Assembly: GCF_037126465.1 (NCBI RefSeq)
Contig: NC_088204.1
Location: 78,119,807 to 78,183,806 of the forward strand
DNA from: Ornithodoros turicata
Lineage: Eukaryota > Arthropoda > Arachnida > Ixodida > Argasidae
Reading direction: 5' to 3'
DNA length: 64,000 nucleotides
How positions within the stretch are numbered: the stretch's first letter is position 1; each line of letters opens with the position of its first letter. The translations under genes were made by a program, and so were the position numbers. Shown here one piece after another: positions 46,301-54,300 of the stretch. The notes below the pieces were generated by a model. The model was not told the origin of the DNA and made no database searches. It saw only the letters and a list, made by a program, of their open reading frames with translations.

Positions 46301-46359
46301 GCATAGCAGACGCAGAAGCATCCTGCGTGGAAAGGAGAATACGATTGCTTACGGCTCAT
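28347..46359 (-). CDS. SNX29: Sorting nexin-29 (RUN domain, coiled coil, PX domain)
   Basis: A phosphoinositide-binding sorting nexin with an N-terminal RUN domain; such proteins act on endosomal membranes (family inference). Coding exons: 46359-46353 (M-S-R start, provisional), 43465-43401, 43324-43272, 42204-42127, 42064-42006, 41140-40966, 39000-38930, 38072-37953, 36357-36267, 36185-35989, 34501-34384, 33657-33557, 32429-32283, 31928-31865, 31755-31627, 30852-30767, 30522-30425, 30213-30097, 29882-29824, 29756-29660, 28777-28637, 28490-28347. They sum to 2217 nt (738 residues; human 813) with every phase matching. RUN domain about residues 30-190 (QFEAVLQHGMK, VFWHFVRTHLTRHELERYL, GRGRAWLRSALNEHSLERY, FYEDWSFLMDQERSSMLPTM, SILFAINIDN). 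A basic KRKKKKRKPR plus acidic SFDEDD tract lies at about 210-235. Coiled coil about 425-590 (TVEEENGSLRRLLERE, ENELLRHQLKKYIFAVQLLK, VAEMHGELMEFNERL). PX about 615-735 with VYRRYSQF and FPPKKSIGNK. The C-terminus is truncated relative to human after IMPFFK. Introns are full of MITEs and foldbacks. Confidence 0.93.
29085..29470. repeat. Degenerate TTTAATTACC minisatellite (SNX29 intron)
   Basis: Dozens of irregularly spaced variations on CCTTTAATTA / AATTACCTTT, about 10-20 bp period, between the two PX-encoding exons. Highly diverged, so an old array. Confidence 0.65.
29990..30082. repeat. Short tandem repeat AGATGCTG/AATCAACCC (SNX29 intron)
   Basis: Repeats of GATGCTGTCCAAGATGAATC and shorter CAAGATGCTGAAC units sit directly beside the donor of the 30213-30097 exon. 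Confidence 0.5.
30881..31222. mobile_element. hAT-like MITE, family B, perfect 8-bp duplication
   Basis: The ends TAGGGCCTGACTTTTT and AAAAAGTCAGGCCCTA enclose 342 bp, flanked by exact CTAATGTG direct repeats (30873-30880, 31223-31230). The interior has TTTACCCCCCGAACG and GGTTTAACCCGAAT words in both orientations. Located in an SNX29 intron. Confidence 0.85.
32657..33034 (-). CDS. Possible nested small membrane-protein ORF in an SNX29 intron
   Basis: An ATG-initiated 125-codon frame on the same strand as SNX29, lying wholly in its intron between exons 33657-33557 and 32429-32283. It encodes two or three hydrophobic segments: VVYFALSQILTMYLLFTIYG (about residues 15-34), KLVVALLIGPVISSSISAIL (about 64-83) and the adjoining CTSAYFSIFVQAV. 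It ends in a basic HRRRCCRLLR tail in which the dispersed word GCAGACGAC (32665-32673) is read. No family recognised. It could be a nested gene, a retained exon, or chance. Confidence 0.25.
   Translation of the reverse strand: MSSRNSRGHLSCKNVVYFALSQILTMYLLFTIYGILARQVPRHYLLDYNDYVIGTPSQRHIWKLVVALLIGPVISSSISAILCTSAYFSIFVQAVDVPRKMFHSKVDYHHHSTRFHRRRCCRLLR
33920..34270. mobile_element. hAT-like MITE, family A copy
   Basis: The ends TAGAGCTTGAAGTTTTCGGG and CCTAAAACTTCAGGCTCTA enclose sequence homologous to 26839-27073 and 50273-50617 (CGAATTCGGGTGGAAAAACT, TACTGGTTTGGTACGAATGG). Flanks CGCATATC and TGTACATATC match only with a 2-bp offset. Confidence 0.65.
34703..34726. repeat. 24-bp homopolymer C run
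   Basis: Uninterrupted C tract in an SNX29 intron; its exact length in an assembly is unreliable. Confidence 0.8.
35470..35980. mobile_element. Compound foldback: three palindromes plus inverted outer arms
   Basis: A palindrome of about 78 bp (arms CAGCGCAACAACGAGGACAA ... GATCAG, centred on CGCCTGTGCTTGT) occurs three times (about 35485, 35648, 35811). Between copies lies AAAGCCTCTGTTCTCTATAG ... CTTGAAACCTTTGAAT ... GGGAATTTGAAAATG. The third copy is followed by the same spacer in inverted orientation, making the whole block a foldback. Its edge is only about 10 nt from the 5' splice site of the SNX29 exon ending at 35989. Confidence 0.75.
36540..36965. mobile_element. Inverted-repeat unit inside the nested element
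   Basis: The ends ACACCACCTAGATCCAGAAA and TTCTCTATCTAGGTGGTGT are inverted. A second pair, TTAAGAGTCAG (36593) and CTGACTCTTAA (36896-36908), lies inside. Contains AGCCAATCGG and AGCCAATCACG. Confidence 0.5.
37291..37753. mobile_element. hAT-like MITE, family B, perfect 8-bp duplication
   Basis: The ends TAAGGAGTGACTTTTTCGGG and CCCGAAAAAGTCACTCCCTA enclose 463 bp flanked by exact CCTATAAA repeats (37283-37290, 37754-37761). Interior words GGTTTAACCCGAA and ATTCGGGGAGAAATCGG are shared with family A. Confidence 0.85.
38184..38511. mobile_element. hAT-like MITE, family A, inverted copy
   Basis: The ends TAGAGCATGAAGTTTTATGG and CCCGAAAACTTCAGGCTCTA enclose a reverse-oriented copy of the 33920/50273 type (TTTGTACCAAACCAGTGTAG, AAATTTGCATGAATTTAGAG). 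Flanks ATCGCAAT / ATCATATT match weakly. In an SNX29 intron. Confidence 0.7.
39995..40250 (-). pseudogene. Non-LTR retrotransposon reverse transcriptase C-terminus, relic
   Basis: On the minus strand SRHSNTFVIPFYIGLMRSDF is followed by LFSPRTVSDWNALSHDV and TNASTLDAFLSAV. This is the characteristic tail of many arthropod reverse transcriptases (F-x-P-R-T-x-x-x-W-N-x-L-P ... S-x-x-x-F), where the human-readable hallmark is the SPRTVSDWN motif. The open frame extends further upstream without recognisable catalytic motifs, so the copy is 5'-truncated. Located in an SNX29 intron. Confidence 0.7.
41555..41690. repeat. AT-rich tandem repeat ACATATATAC-GCTAC
   Basis: About three imperfect units containing CGCTACATATATATACATAC and ATATAAAACATATATA; SNX29 intron. 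Confidence 0.6.
42339..43222. mobile_element. Giant 884-bp foldback in an SNX29 intron
   Basis: The arms begin ATGAAAATTCAAAAACACAA and end in TTGTGTTTTTGAATTTTCAT, continuing inward through AGGATTCTAAGAACTCTTTG, GGAAAGCCGACTTTTGCCG and CACCTCGACCCAGTTGT. The middle is itself palindromic, with four copies of GTATGTGCAAAGAAA-type arms and a repeated AAATTTGAAAGTACTGGTTT block. The 225-codon and 108-codon frames here read through the repeats and are not genes. The outer edge is about 50 nt from the donor of the exon ending at 43272. Confidence 0.8.
43870..44118. mobile_element. TIR element CAGTGGTTTATCCAGAA
   Basis: The ends CAGTGGTTTATCCAGAATCC and TTCTGGATAAATCACTG are inverted over 249 bp; the interior has G-rich tracts. 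Similar to hAT-type ends, but no matching 8-bp duplication is visible. SNX29 intron 1. Confidence 0.6.
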
Positions 46360-47239
46360 GATGACTGAAAGCGGTCGGTGAGCATCGAAGAGTGTCACAC
46401 ACTCCTTTGCAGCCACAGCATCATCACTGATGATAACCTCTGCTTGGGATCAACCCACCCCCCACCACTGAAAACAGAAGCACACAACACAGCGGAGGAT
46501 GAACCTTTGGATGAACAATTGCAGCCGCCGCTTACCACCACTTCTGCAAGAAAACAAAAGTGTGCAAACCATCACGCCACCTTTTCGAAACAAAGCAAAA
46601 CAAATCTATCGGAGCGCTTCCGGCGCTTTGCTACTTATGTGACGTTTGCAGTCGCAAGTAATCGGGATTTTTTAAGTCTTTTATTGGCGTGTTTAAAGAA
46701 GCTTGTGTGAATTCATTGAGAAACAGGGAGAATAAGAACATTTCCAGTTTGTAGCATTGACCGGCGCTGTTCGTTCGCTGTGCAGGCAGTGCAGTATATT
46801 GTGTGGACTTCTACAATCACAGGCGTTCTGCTTTTGTTCTAACTTTCTCACGTGGTGTTTCCGCGCGTAATTATTAGTACAGCAGAATTGCTAACTATAT
46901 TATTATACATATGAAGTAAGCTGTCACGAAGCGAAGAACCGAAACTACAGGAATTCAGCAGCCGACGATTCGCCGATGATGACAATTGTCTATCGATATT
47001 TTGTTGTACTGTTTCGAGGCGTTATTAAAAGTTAACGACAGGTTCTTCTGTGAGTATTTCAATCACTAATTGTACAAAAATATGAAAGTATAAGAGATAT
47101 TTTCTTGCTACCGAGTACGCAACTACGGGTAGCCGACATAAGGTCGGGCGAGTGGATCGCAGATCTCATCGTTCAGTTTCACTCTGATTATTTAGCTTAG
47201 GTTTCTTCGTACAACGTTCCTCGTGCATAAACACTCGCA
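46360..47239. promoter_or_regulatory. Divergent intergenic region between SNX29 and NDUFB10
   Basis: About 880 bp separate the provisional SNX29 start and the NDUFB10 start, transcribed away from each other, so both promoters and 5' untranslated leaders must lie here. I see no convincing TATA box placed for either gene. Confidence 0.5.
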
Positions 47240-49655
47240 ATGCCTGAAGATCGTCCTCACAAAAATATAGTTGAATCCTTTGCCGAGGCGGCGTTTAACA
47301 TGGTTGACCGCCCGGTCACTTGGTTCCGAGGTAATGTGTTCAGCGAAGGTCGTCTGTTGTGAGACTCCATAAGGAAAAAATTAAATAAAAAAAGAAAACG
47401 GCGACAAGCACAGATAACTCAACAGACGATACAAAGCAGACAAACCGTCTGTGTTGTGCCGTTATTTCATGCGCCCATGATTAGGCATTTACAGTGTGGA
47501 GGTTCTCAAACCAGCTATCCCACATTTATGCCATTTTGTCGTCTGCCGTGGTGCAGTAACGGGGTTGGCGTGACATTTCTCCTTTTCGTCTTATACAGAG
47601 ACTATAGTGGCCCCAAACCGGCCCAAATACTACTGGTATCACGAGAAGTTGCGACGTGTTCCTGAAATCGACGAATGCTACACTGATGACCTGATGTGCA
47701 AATTTGAGGCAGATCAGCAGTTCAAAAGGGACAGGCAAGTGATTTTGATTTGGTGGTAGTGTACATATTTTTCAGTCAGATTCACACTAACATTAATCGT
47801 AGAGTCCATTAAGCACTGTAACAGTGAAAAGAAGTTTATCCCGTCGCTTCATGTGTGTTTGTAACGACAACACGTTAAGTTTTACGAGGTGCCATCAAAA
47901 AGTTCCGGGGTACGAGCACACAGCAGTTGATGTCAACGACCTTCGTTCGTTCCCATGCCGAGCGGCGTCCATTTTTTAATATTGGTCGTTGTGCTACACA
48001 GGATTTTTTTATGACCACCTACACACGAGCCGTTGCGATTTCGGTATGGGCTGCAAACTGGAGCGGAGAGCAAACATCAAATTCTGCATCAAACTCTGCA
48101 AATCTGCAACTGAGACATTTGAGCTGGTGCAGCAGACTTATGGTAATGAGGCAATGAGTCATGCAAGGTGTTTCGAGTTGCACTTGCATCTCTTGAGGAT
48201 CTTGATGCCCGAACAGAAACTCTCATTAGAAACTCGGCAGTTTTTGGGTCGCGACAGAATAGTCACCATTCCTCACCCGCTGGATTTGGCCAACTTCTTC
48301 TTCTTCCCAACGATGAAGCTTAGGCTGAAGGGTCACAGTTTCGAAAACTATGAACAGGGTCCATCGTGAATTGCAGAAGGTACACAGGACTTCCGAGGAG
48401 CCTTCTGAAAGTGGGGAAAAGCGCTAGGAGCGGCGTTATCAGTGCATGAGGAGACTTCTTTGAGGGTGATAATAGCCAAGCTTAAACAAAGTAGATACTT
48501 GTTGCATAATGTAAAAACCCCCGAGACTAGGGAACACGAAGGGACAGACACAACTCGAAGTCTTTGAGACTTTGTGTTGTGTCTGTCCCTTCGTGTTCCC
48601 TAGTCTCGGGGTTTTTACATTATGCATCATCTTCACCAGCTCGCTTGTTTCCTAGCCATTTTTTCATTGTAGATACTTGTCTTCATATGCGTCTAGTCTC
48701 GCAACTTTTCGATACCAGAGCGTTGAACCGAAATGTTTTTCGGTTTGTTTCGGGTTCAGGTTCAGCCATAAAGGTTTGGCTCGAATCCCCATATCACCCC
48801 CTCCACACACCAACGCGAACCGAACTGGTATCCCGAACCGGTAACCGAAGTTTTTATATCGGTTCGGTTCAGCAACAAGATGGAGCTAGTACTTATGGTT
48901 CAGTTCCAACTAAAAATTACGATCAATTCCAGTTTTCAGATCAGTTCAACGCTCTGTTTGATACTACCTCGTATAAGTCACCACCCCGTATACGTCACCA
49001 CCTCAAATAAGTCACCACCTCGAATAAGTCACCACCTCGTAGAAGTTACCACCTCGTATAGGTCACCACCTCGTATAAGACACCACCTCGTATAAGTCAG
49101 CACCTCGTATAGGTCAGCACATCGAATAAGTCACCACCTCGTATAAGTCACCACCTCGTATAAGTCACCACCTCGTATAAGACACCACCTCGTATAAGTC
49201 ACCACCTCGAATAAGTCACCACCTCGAATAAGTCACCACCTCGTATAAGTCAGCACCTCGTATAGGTCAGCACCTCGTATAGGTCAGCACCTCGTATAGG
49301 TCAGCACCTCGTATAAGTCACCACCTTGCTTTTCCTTGCCGTGTAGGGACGTAGAGTCCTCAATACTGCGTATTTTGAGACGTCGACGGGACGACTGCTA
49401 CTTGTACGAAGCCCCGGACCATGACAGGTGCATACCGATGGAAAACGACTACGAGGAGGCCAAGCTCAACTGGTTCATTAAGTGTGAGTAGTCCATGAAA
49501 CCCCGTAGTGCCCCCGGACGTGTACGCACTCTTGCCCGTTTCCAGATGGCGACATTGGTCCGCAGGGCAACGTAGTGAAAGCCTTCATGAAGCAGAAGCA
49601 TCGCCTGGTGTACGAAAGGCGTCAGAAAGAGAAGGAAGAAGCAAACGGGTTCTAG
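47240..49655 (+). CDS. NDUFB10: NADH dehydrogenase 1 beta subcomplex subunit 10 (PDSW)
   Basis: Accessory subunit of mitochondrial complex I located at the intermembrane-space side of the membrane arm, held by disulfides (family knowledge). Four coding exons: 47240-47330, 47599-47734, 49347-49483, 49546-49655, total 474 nt, 157 residues (human 172). Residues 1-30 end in NMVDRPVTWFR, matching the conserved VDRPVT. Exon 2 has PKYYWYHEKLRRVPEIDECY, C57 and C64 in the conserved C-x6-C, and KFEADQQFKRD. Exon 3 has a second cysteine pair, C93 and C104. The last exon ends KEKEEANGF. Intron 2 uses a GC donor (GACAG|GCAAGT): only this donor gives phase 2, needed to read RDVESSILRIL in exon 3. Intron 2 also holds a mariner relic, a foldback and a 17-bp minisatellite. 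Confidence 0.93.
47886..48500 (+). pseudogene. Internally deleted mariner-type element (NDUFB10 intron 2)
   Basis: Starts near AGGTGCCATCAAAAAGTTCC, a mariner-like end. One frame reads LERRANIKFCIKLCKSATET and YGNEAMSHARCFELH, the N-terminal helix-turn-helix of mariner transposases. It then jumps directly to DLANFFFFPTMKLRLKGHSF (the catalytic C-terminal end), so the central domain is deleted. After a frame change, DFRGAF, a stop, KWGKALGAALSV follows. Dead. Confidence 0.75.
48503..48626. mobile_element. 124-bp foldback (NDUFB10 intron 2)
   Basis: The arms TGCATAATGTAAAAACCCCC-GAGACTAGGGAACACGAAGG and their complement are almost perfect, closing on GAAGTCTTTGAGACTTTG. Confidence 0.8.
48969..49325. 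repeat. 17-bp minisatellite, about 21 copies
   Basis: Unit GTCACCACCTCGTATAA with recurrent variants (GTCAGCACC, GACACCACC, CGAATAAG), head to tail without spacers, ending 21 bp before the NDUFB10 exon 3 acceptor. Not a CRISPR array: the unit is too short and there are no unique spacers. Confidence 0.9.
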
Positions 49656-49715
49656 AGAACCCACGTAGTGTCGTCTGTAGGGTTCTGTTGTAAAGAAAGG
49701 GTCAGGTTTGTTCAT

Positions 49716-49721
49716 AATAAA
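49716..49721 (+). promoter_or_regulatory. Poly(A) signal of NDUFB10
   Basis: AATAAA, 61 nt downstream of the stop codon. Confidence 0.65.
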
Positions 49722-50272
49722 GGCAGATTCTAAGTCCTAACATTGCTTGACTTCCGTATAACGGGTTAGAAAATCGGTCAGGCACAAGGGCTCTCTCTTA
49801 TGTTGTTGATGTTGAGTGTATGACAACACACCCACCTGCTGGTGGGTTAGACACATTTGATGTCGTAATGGATAGCAAGACATCGTATAGGGCACGGAGA
49901 CAAAGCACAGTTTGCAGTGACTACCACTGTGGAGTGTTTTCTACCATGTTTTTGGTACAACCACAGTTCTACTTGTGTGCAGCTGAGGCCTCTAACACGA
50001 TTTGAGCAACTGATGACTGGATTTAAAGGCGATAAGACAAAAGACCACTGTTTGCTTGCGGGGGGAGGGTGTGCACACACACGTACGAAAGCCAGAACAG
50101 GCGAACAAAATGGTGGTGTTGTAGAACAGAAACAAGAACTGCTCCTGTGTACACACCCTCCTCCATAACAAGGTTGGTCCGACCAGCTTCATATCTCATC
50201 ACCAGGTGGTCAAATTGCATTAGAGGTTGCATCTGATAGCGTTGCGCACAAGTATGATTGGCACCGTATCTC

Positions 50273-50617
50273 TAGAGCCTGAAGTTTTCGGGAAATATTT
50301 TTTCCCAAATTCGGGGCTAAAAATCGGGGAAATACAGACGTGCTCTAAATTCATGCAAATTCGGGTGGAAAAACTTCCAGAATGCTAAATCCGGGGAGAA
50401 ATCGGGTTCTATTACTCAAAGAAATTTTACTGGTTTGGTACAAACGGTGATGTAATTGTGTTTACTGCCAAACAAACTAGTGTTCGTTCCTACAGATGCT
50501 CCAGTGAGGGCAATTGGCCAGGTATAAAAATCTGGTTTCACCCTAAAGTGACAACCTTCAATTCGGGGTGCAAATTTGAGGAAGAATCGGGGTTAAACCC
50601 GAAAACTTCGGGCTCGA
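50273..50617. mobile_element. hAT-like MITE, family A, best-preserved copy
   Basis: The ends TAGAGCCTGAAGTTTTCGGG and CCCGAAAACTTCGGGCTCGA enclose 345 bp, with flanks CGTATCTC and TGTATCTC (7 of 8). It lies between the convergent NDUFB10 and ESF1 genes. Confidence 0.8.
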
Positions 50618-50680
50618 TGTATCTCGCTTTGCGCACATTGCCTATTGGCTGTCTTTTGTCAATTCATCATTGGTTATCAC

Positions 50681-51311
50681 CAGTGATGGCCACTAACTAC
50701 TTCTACAGTAGTTTAGCTATAACTACTAACTACTTTGCGATTGAGTAGTTGACTAGTAGTTCAACTACTTTTCAGGGGAGTAATTAAAACTACTTTTTTA
50801 ACTACTGCGATGTAGTTTAACTACATCTATAACTACTTAACGTTGTCCACCAACACCAGTCCCTCGTACTGTTCTTGGACACCTAAATATGAATCGCGAG
50901 CAGTAATAAACTTTGGCTCAAGCCATTGCTACGATCGTGAAATACAAAGCTTGCGGTGGGATTCTTTCTGTGCCTACGCGATAAACTAAGTAGCAGAATT
51001 ATTCCACAGGCTTCACTAGACAGGCATTAACAGTGAAGATTTAGTACACATGCACGACACAACTGCTCTGCACCTCCGTTCTCATCAAACAAGTAGCTCA
51101 AGGTAAAAGCATGAAACACAATCGTGCCGTAAAGCTTGAGGCAAAATCGGAAGTATAGTTGGCGCCTTCAGTAAGCTAACTACTGTAGTCAACTACTTAA
51201 AATAGTAGTTTAACTAGTAGTTGCCACTACATTTCTGCAAGTAGTTGATAACTACTTTTTAACTACAATCAGGTAGTTTAACTACATGTAGTTAACTACT
51301 GGCCATCACTG
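50681..51311. mobile_element. hAT-like MITE with exact duplication GTTATCAC
   Basis: The ends CAGTGATGGCCACTAACTAC and GTTAACTACTGGCCATCACTG enclose 631 bp flanked by exact GTTATCAC (50673-50680, 51312-51319). The subterminal regions are arrays of TAGTTAACTAC / AACTACTTT words in both orientations; CAGTGATGGC is a widespread hAT-type end. It sits 33 bp beyond the ESF1 stop codon. Confidence 0.85.
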
Positions 51312-51352
51312 GTTATCACACCTAAAATGTGTAACAAAAACCGTGGCCTAAG

Positions 51353-54300
51353 TTACGTTGGAAATCTACTTTTATTTTTCCTGTTCTTCATTTTCATCCG
51401 CACGGAATTTGCGAGTGAGGTGAGCGACGGTTGTCGCGTTTCTTCTGGTGGCACTGTTGCCTCTTCCTCCTCCTCCTCCTCTTTTCCTTTCATCTTTTTT
51501 GCCGGTGGTACGTCCTTCTGCTGAAGTCTTCGCTTCTCCTTCTCCTTGAGGATGGCCTTCATGCCATCCGTCTCCTTGAAGTGGGGATCCGTTGGATCGA
51601 TGCTGAAGTGGTGAGAGTTGTACACGGCAGCAAAACGGGGATCTGCCAGCTCCACCTGCAATGCCCAATGTGCCAATGATCAACACTGTGATTCACGGAG
51701 CCTCATGTCATGCGTCAATGCAAATATACGTGCTTATACAGTCGCCGTCCGATTTTTCGGACTCTGCGGGGATCGCGCAAGAGTCCGAATAATCGAGCAG
51801 TCCGAAAAAAACGAATTTCGCTTCAAAATAAACTTTACTAAGCCCCAGTAGGCTGGAAAAAATTGTCGATGCTTTCCTAACGCGCTTCCAGCTCTGCCTG
51901 ATAACGTCAGCTTCTATTTCCCGAAGCGACATTTCGTCACTGTAAGTACACTGACAGAGGCACCGCCGTCATCAAGTCCGGAAGTCGGCTTCACCTAACG
52001 CATGCGTGCTTTAGGTGAAGCTCGCTTTACAGCGCTCTCGCGCGACTCGCAGGCGGGCAGCACGTGCTGGGCCGTTGGCCAAAAACGAAGACGCAAAAGC
52101 GCTACGACAGACCTCTTCTACTCAGAGAAATGGAAAATCAACAATCATCACTGCCTATTTTTTTGCCTCAATATTTTAGTTGGTTGATTTCTTTTGATAC
52201 GAATTTCAAATGATACCAATGTTTTCCGTCACCCCGTGAGAGAAATTCGCGGGTTGGGCAAACAGAGTCCGAAATATCGAGCGACAGAGCTGCACGGCAT
52301 CCGAAATTTTGGACGTTCTTATACAGGGTGTGTGCAGAAAAACATGACCCGCATTTTTACATGTAACTCCTTGTCTACTTAGCCGAGGAACTTCCGGTGG
52401 CGCACGACGGCGTATTTATGCGTCCGAAAGCTACAAAAAAATCCTGGAAGCCATACTCAGTGTAAAAAAATAAACAGAGCGCGAAAACATGGGCTTCCAT
52501 GCATTAGAATAGGGCGGTCATGACAGTGCATTGTAGTGCATTTCCGTCTCACGAGAGTTATGTGCAGGCACCGCTAGGGGTACTACCGATGAGCATCCAT
52601 GTGGGACATCGTTTCGATTTATGCACCGATAGCTCCCCTAGCGGTACTTGAACACAACTCTCCTACGTGTACCACGTTGCCCTTTCACATACACCCTATT
52701 GTCCACCATGTTGCCCTATTCTGATGCACGGAAGCCGACGTTTTCGTTGTTCCGTTTATTTTTTAAGCTGGGTATGGCTTCCACAATTTTTCTACAGATT
52801 TCGCACGCATAAATGCGCCATCGTGCGCCACCGGAAGTTCGTTAGTTAGGTAGGCAACAAGCTATGTGCCTAAACGCGGGTCATGTTTTTCTGCACACAC
52901 CCTGTACATCACCTCTATGGGACCCGCGGCCGTTCCGCGAACGAGTCCGAATAATCGAGCATGTCCGAAAAATCGGTCGGCGACTGTATTCGTGACTACA
53001 GTAGGCAAAGTACACTGGATCAGCTTGTGCTTCGCTTCCTATCTAATGAAACGCTCCCTTTAAACAGATTTGCAACTTTTGCACATCCCCGATGACCATT
53101 TTCCAGTTACTGCGATGACTTCCGAGCATTAGCAGACGACACGGTAAACCCCTCATCGCGGCAGGGCTGTGCCGCATTGCTATTGGACAACATTGCTGCG
53201 GTATTCAATCTGTCGGGGATTCCCCCCTTTTGCACCCGATCCTCACTTTCACTAAAAAAAAGTTAAAAATAAAATAATTAAAAAAAATATCTGACAAGTC
53301 ACACTGCAGTCGTATCACATTGAGGCTTCTCTAAAATTTAAATAGCTTGAAGCAGCTCACCTGAAATTCTGGTCCAGTGGAGGCTTTCTCTTTTAAATCC
53401 GATTTCTTTGTCTTTTTAGAGCGCTGTTTCTCCTTAATAATCTTCTTCATGTTGAAATGTTGTCTCCCGTCATCTTCGTCCATGAGGAGGAGTTCCAGCT
53501 CTGCCTGGCAATATCAAAACGTAACATTTTTGCAAAAATGATCCCACAAAAATAAGGTGGCCGCGTCACATTTAAGTCAAATTGAATTACGACCATTTTC
53601 AGGCTATTAAAGAATCTGTGATTGGTATTTCTCATATCATGAAACCCTACGATATAAGAGCAATGGCAATGTTGCTCATAAGTTACATTGTTAATAGCAA
53701 ACTGGGGAATATATCCCTAAGCATTTCCATTAACAACAGGGAGTGTTCGTATCCAACAATACCTGTGATATCGACTCTCAACATCAAATCAAATTCGAAT
53801 AATCAGAAAAAGGCCCAATTAAAATAATATCGAATACACCTCTTGGTGAAATATTTTGTGGTGTTATGCTCATTCGATTATGTTCTGCTCCAAACATGCG
53901 AGCCTTTTCACCCAGCATAACATATCGTGAGAGAAGGGTCCATCTGTGTTGTGTCTGGTAGACTACATTAGTGGGGTGAACTGCATTAAGGGTTAGTCAA
54001 CATTTTTCATGCAGCCTGATTTGTGTGCATCTCCTCATTTCTATGTTTACATTGTGAATTTCCTGTACTTTTTTTAGAAACTGCGCATATTTTCATCTGT
54101 TACCGAACATAACTCTGAAAGTTTGGGAGTACATTTACTGGAACATGCAGTGCCCAGAGTACAATATTGACCATGACGTCACAGAAGTTGTAAACTTGAG
54201 TGACAGAAAATTGTAAATGTTCTAAAGCAGGCTTCACCTAACACGAGAGTGTAATGAGGTGAAGCCGACTTGCAGAAAAAAAGCAGCACATTAAAACAAC

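Noticed and set aside
48969..49325. CRISPR-like array
   Set aside because: A 17-bp unit repeated head to tail without spacers in an intron of a eukaryotic gene; it is a minisatellite.
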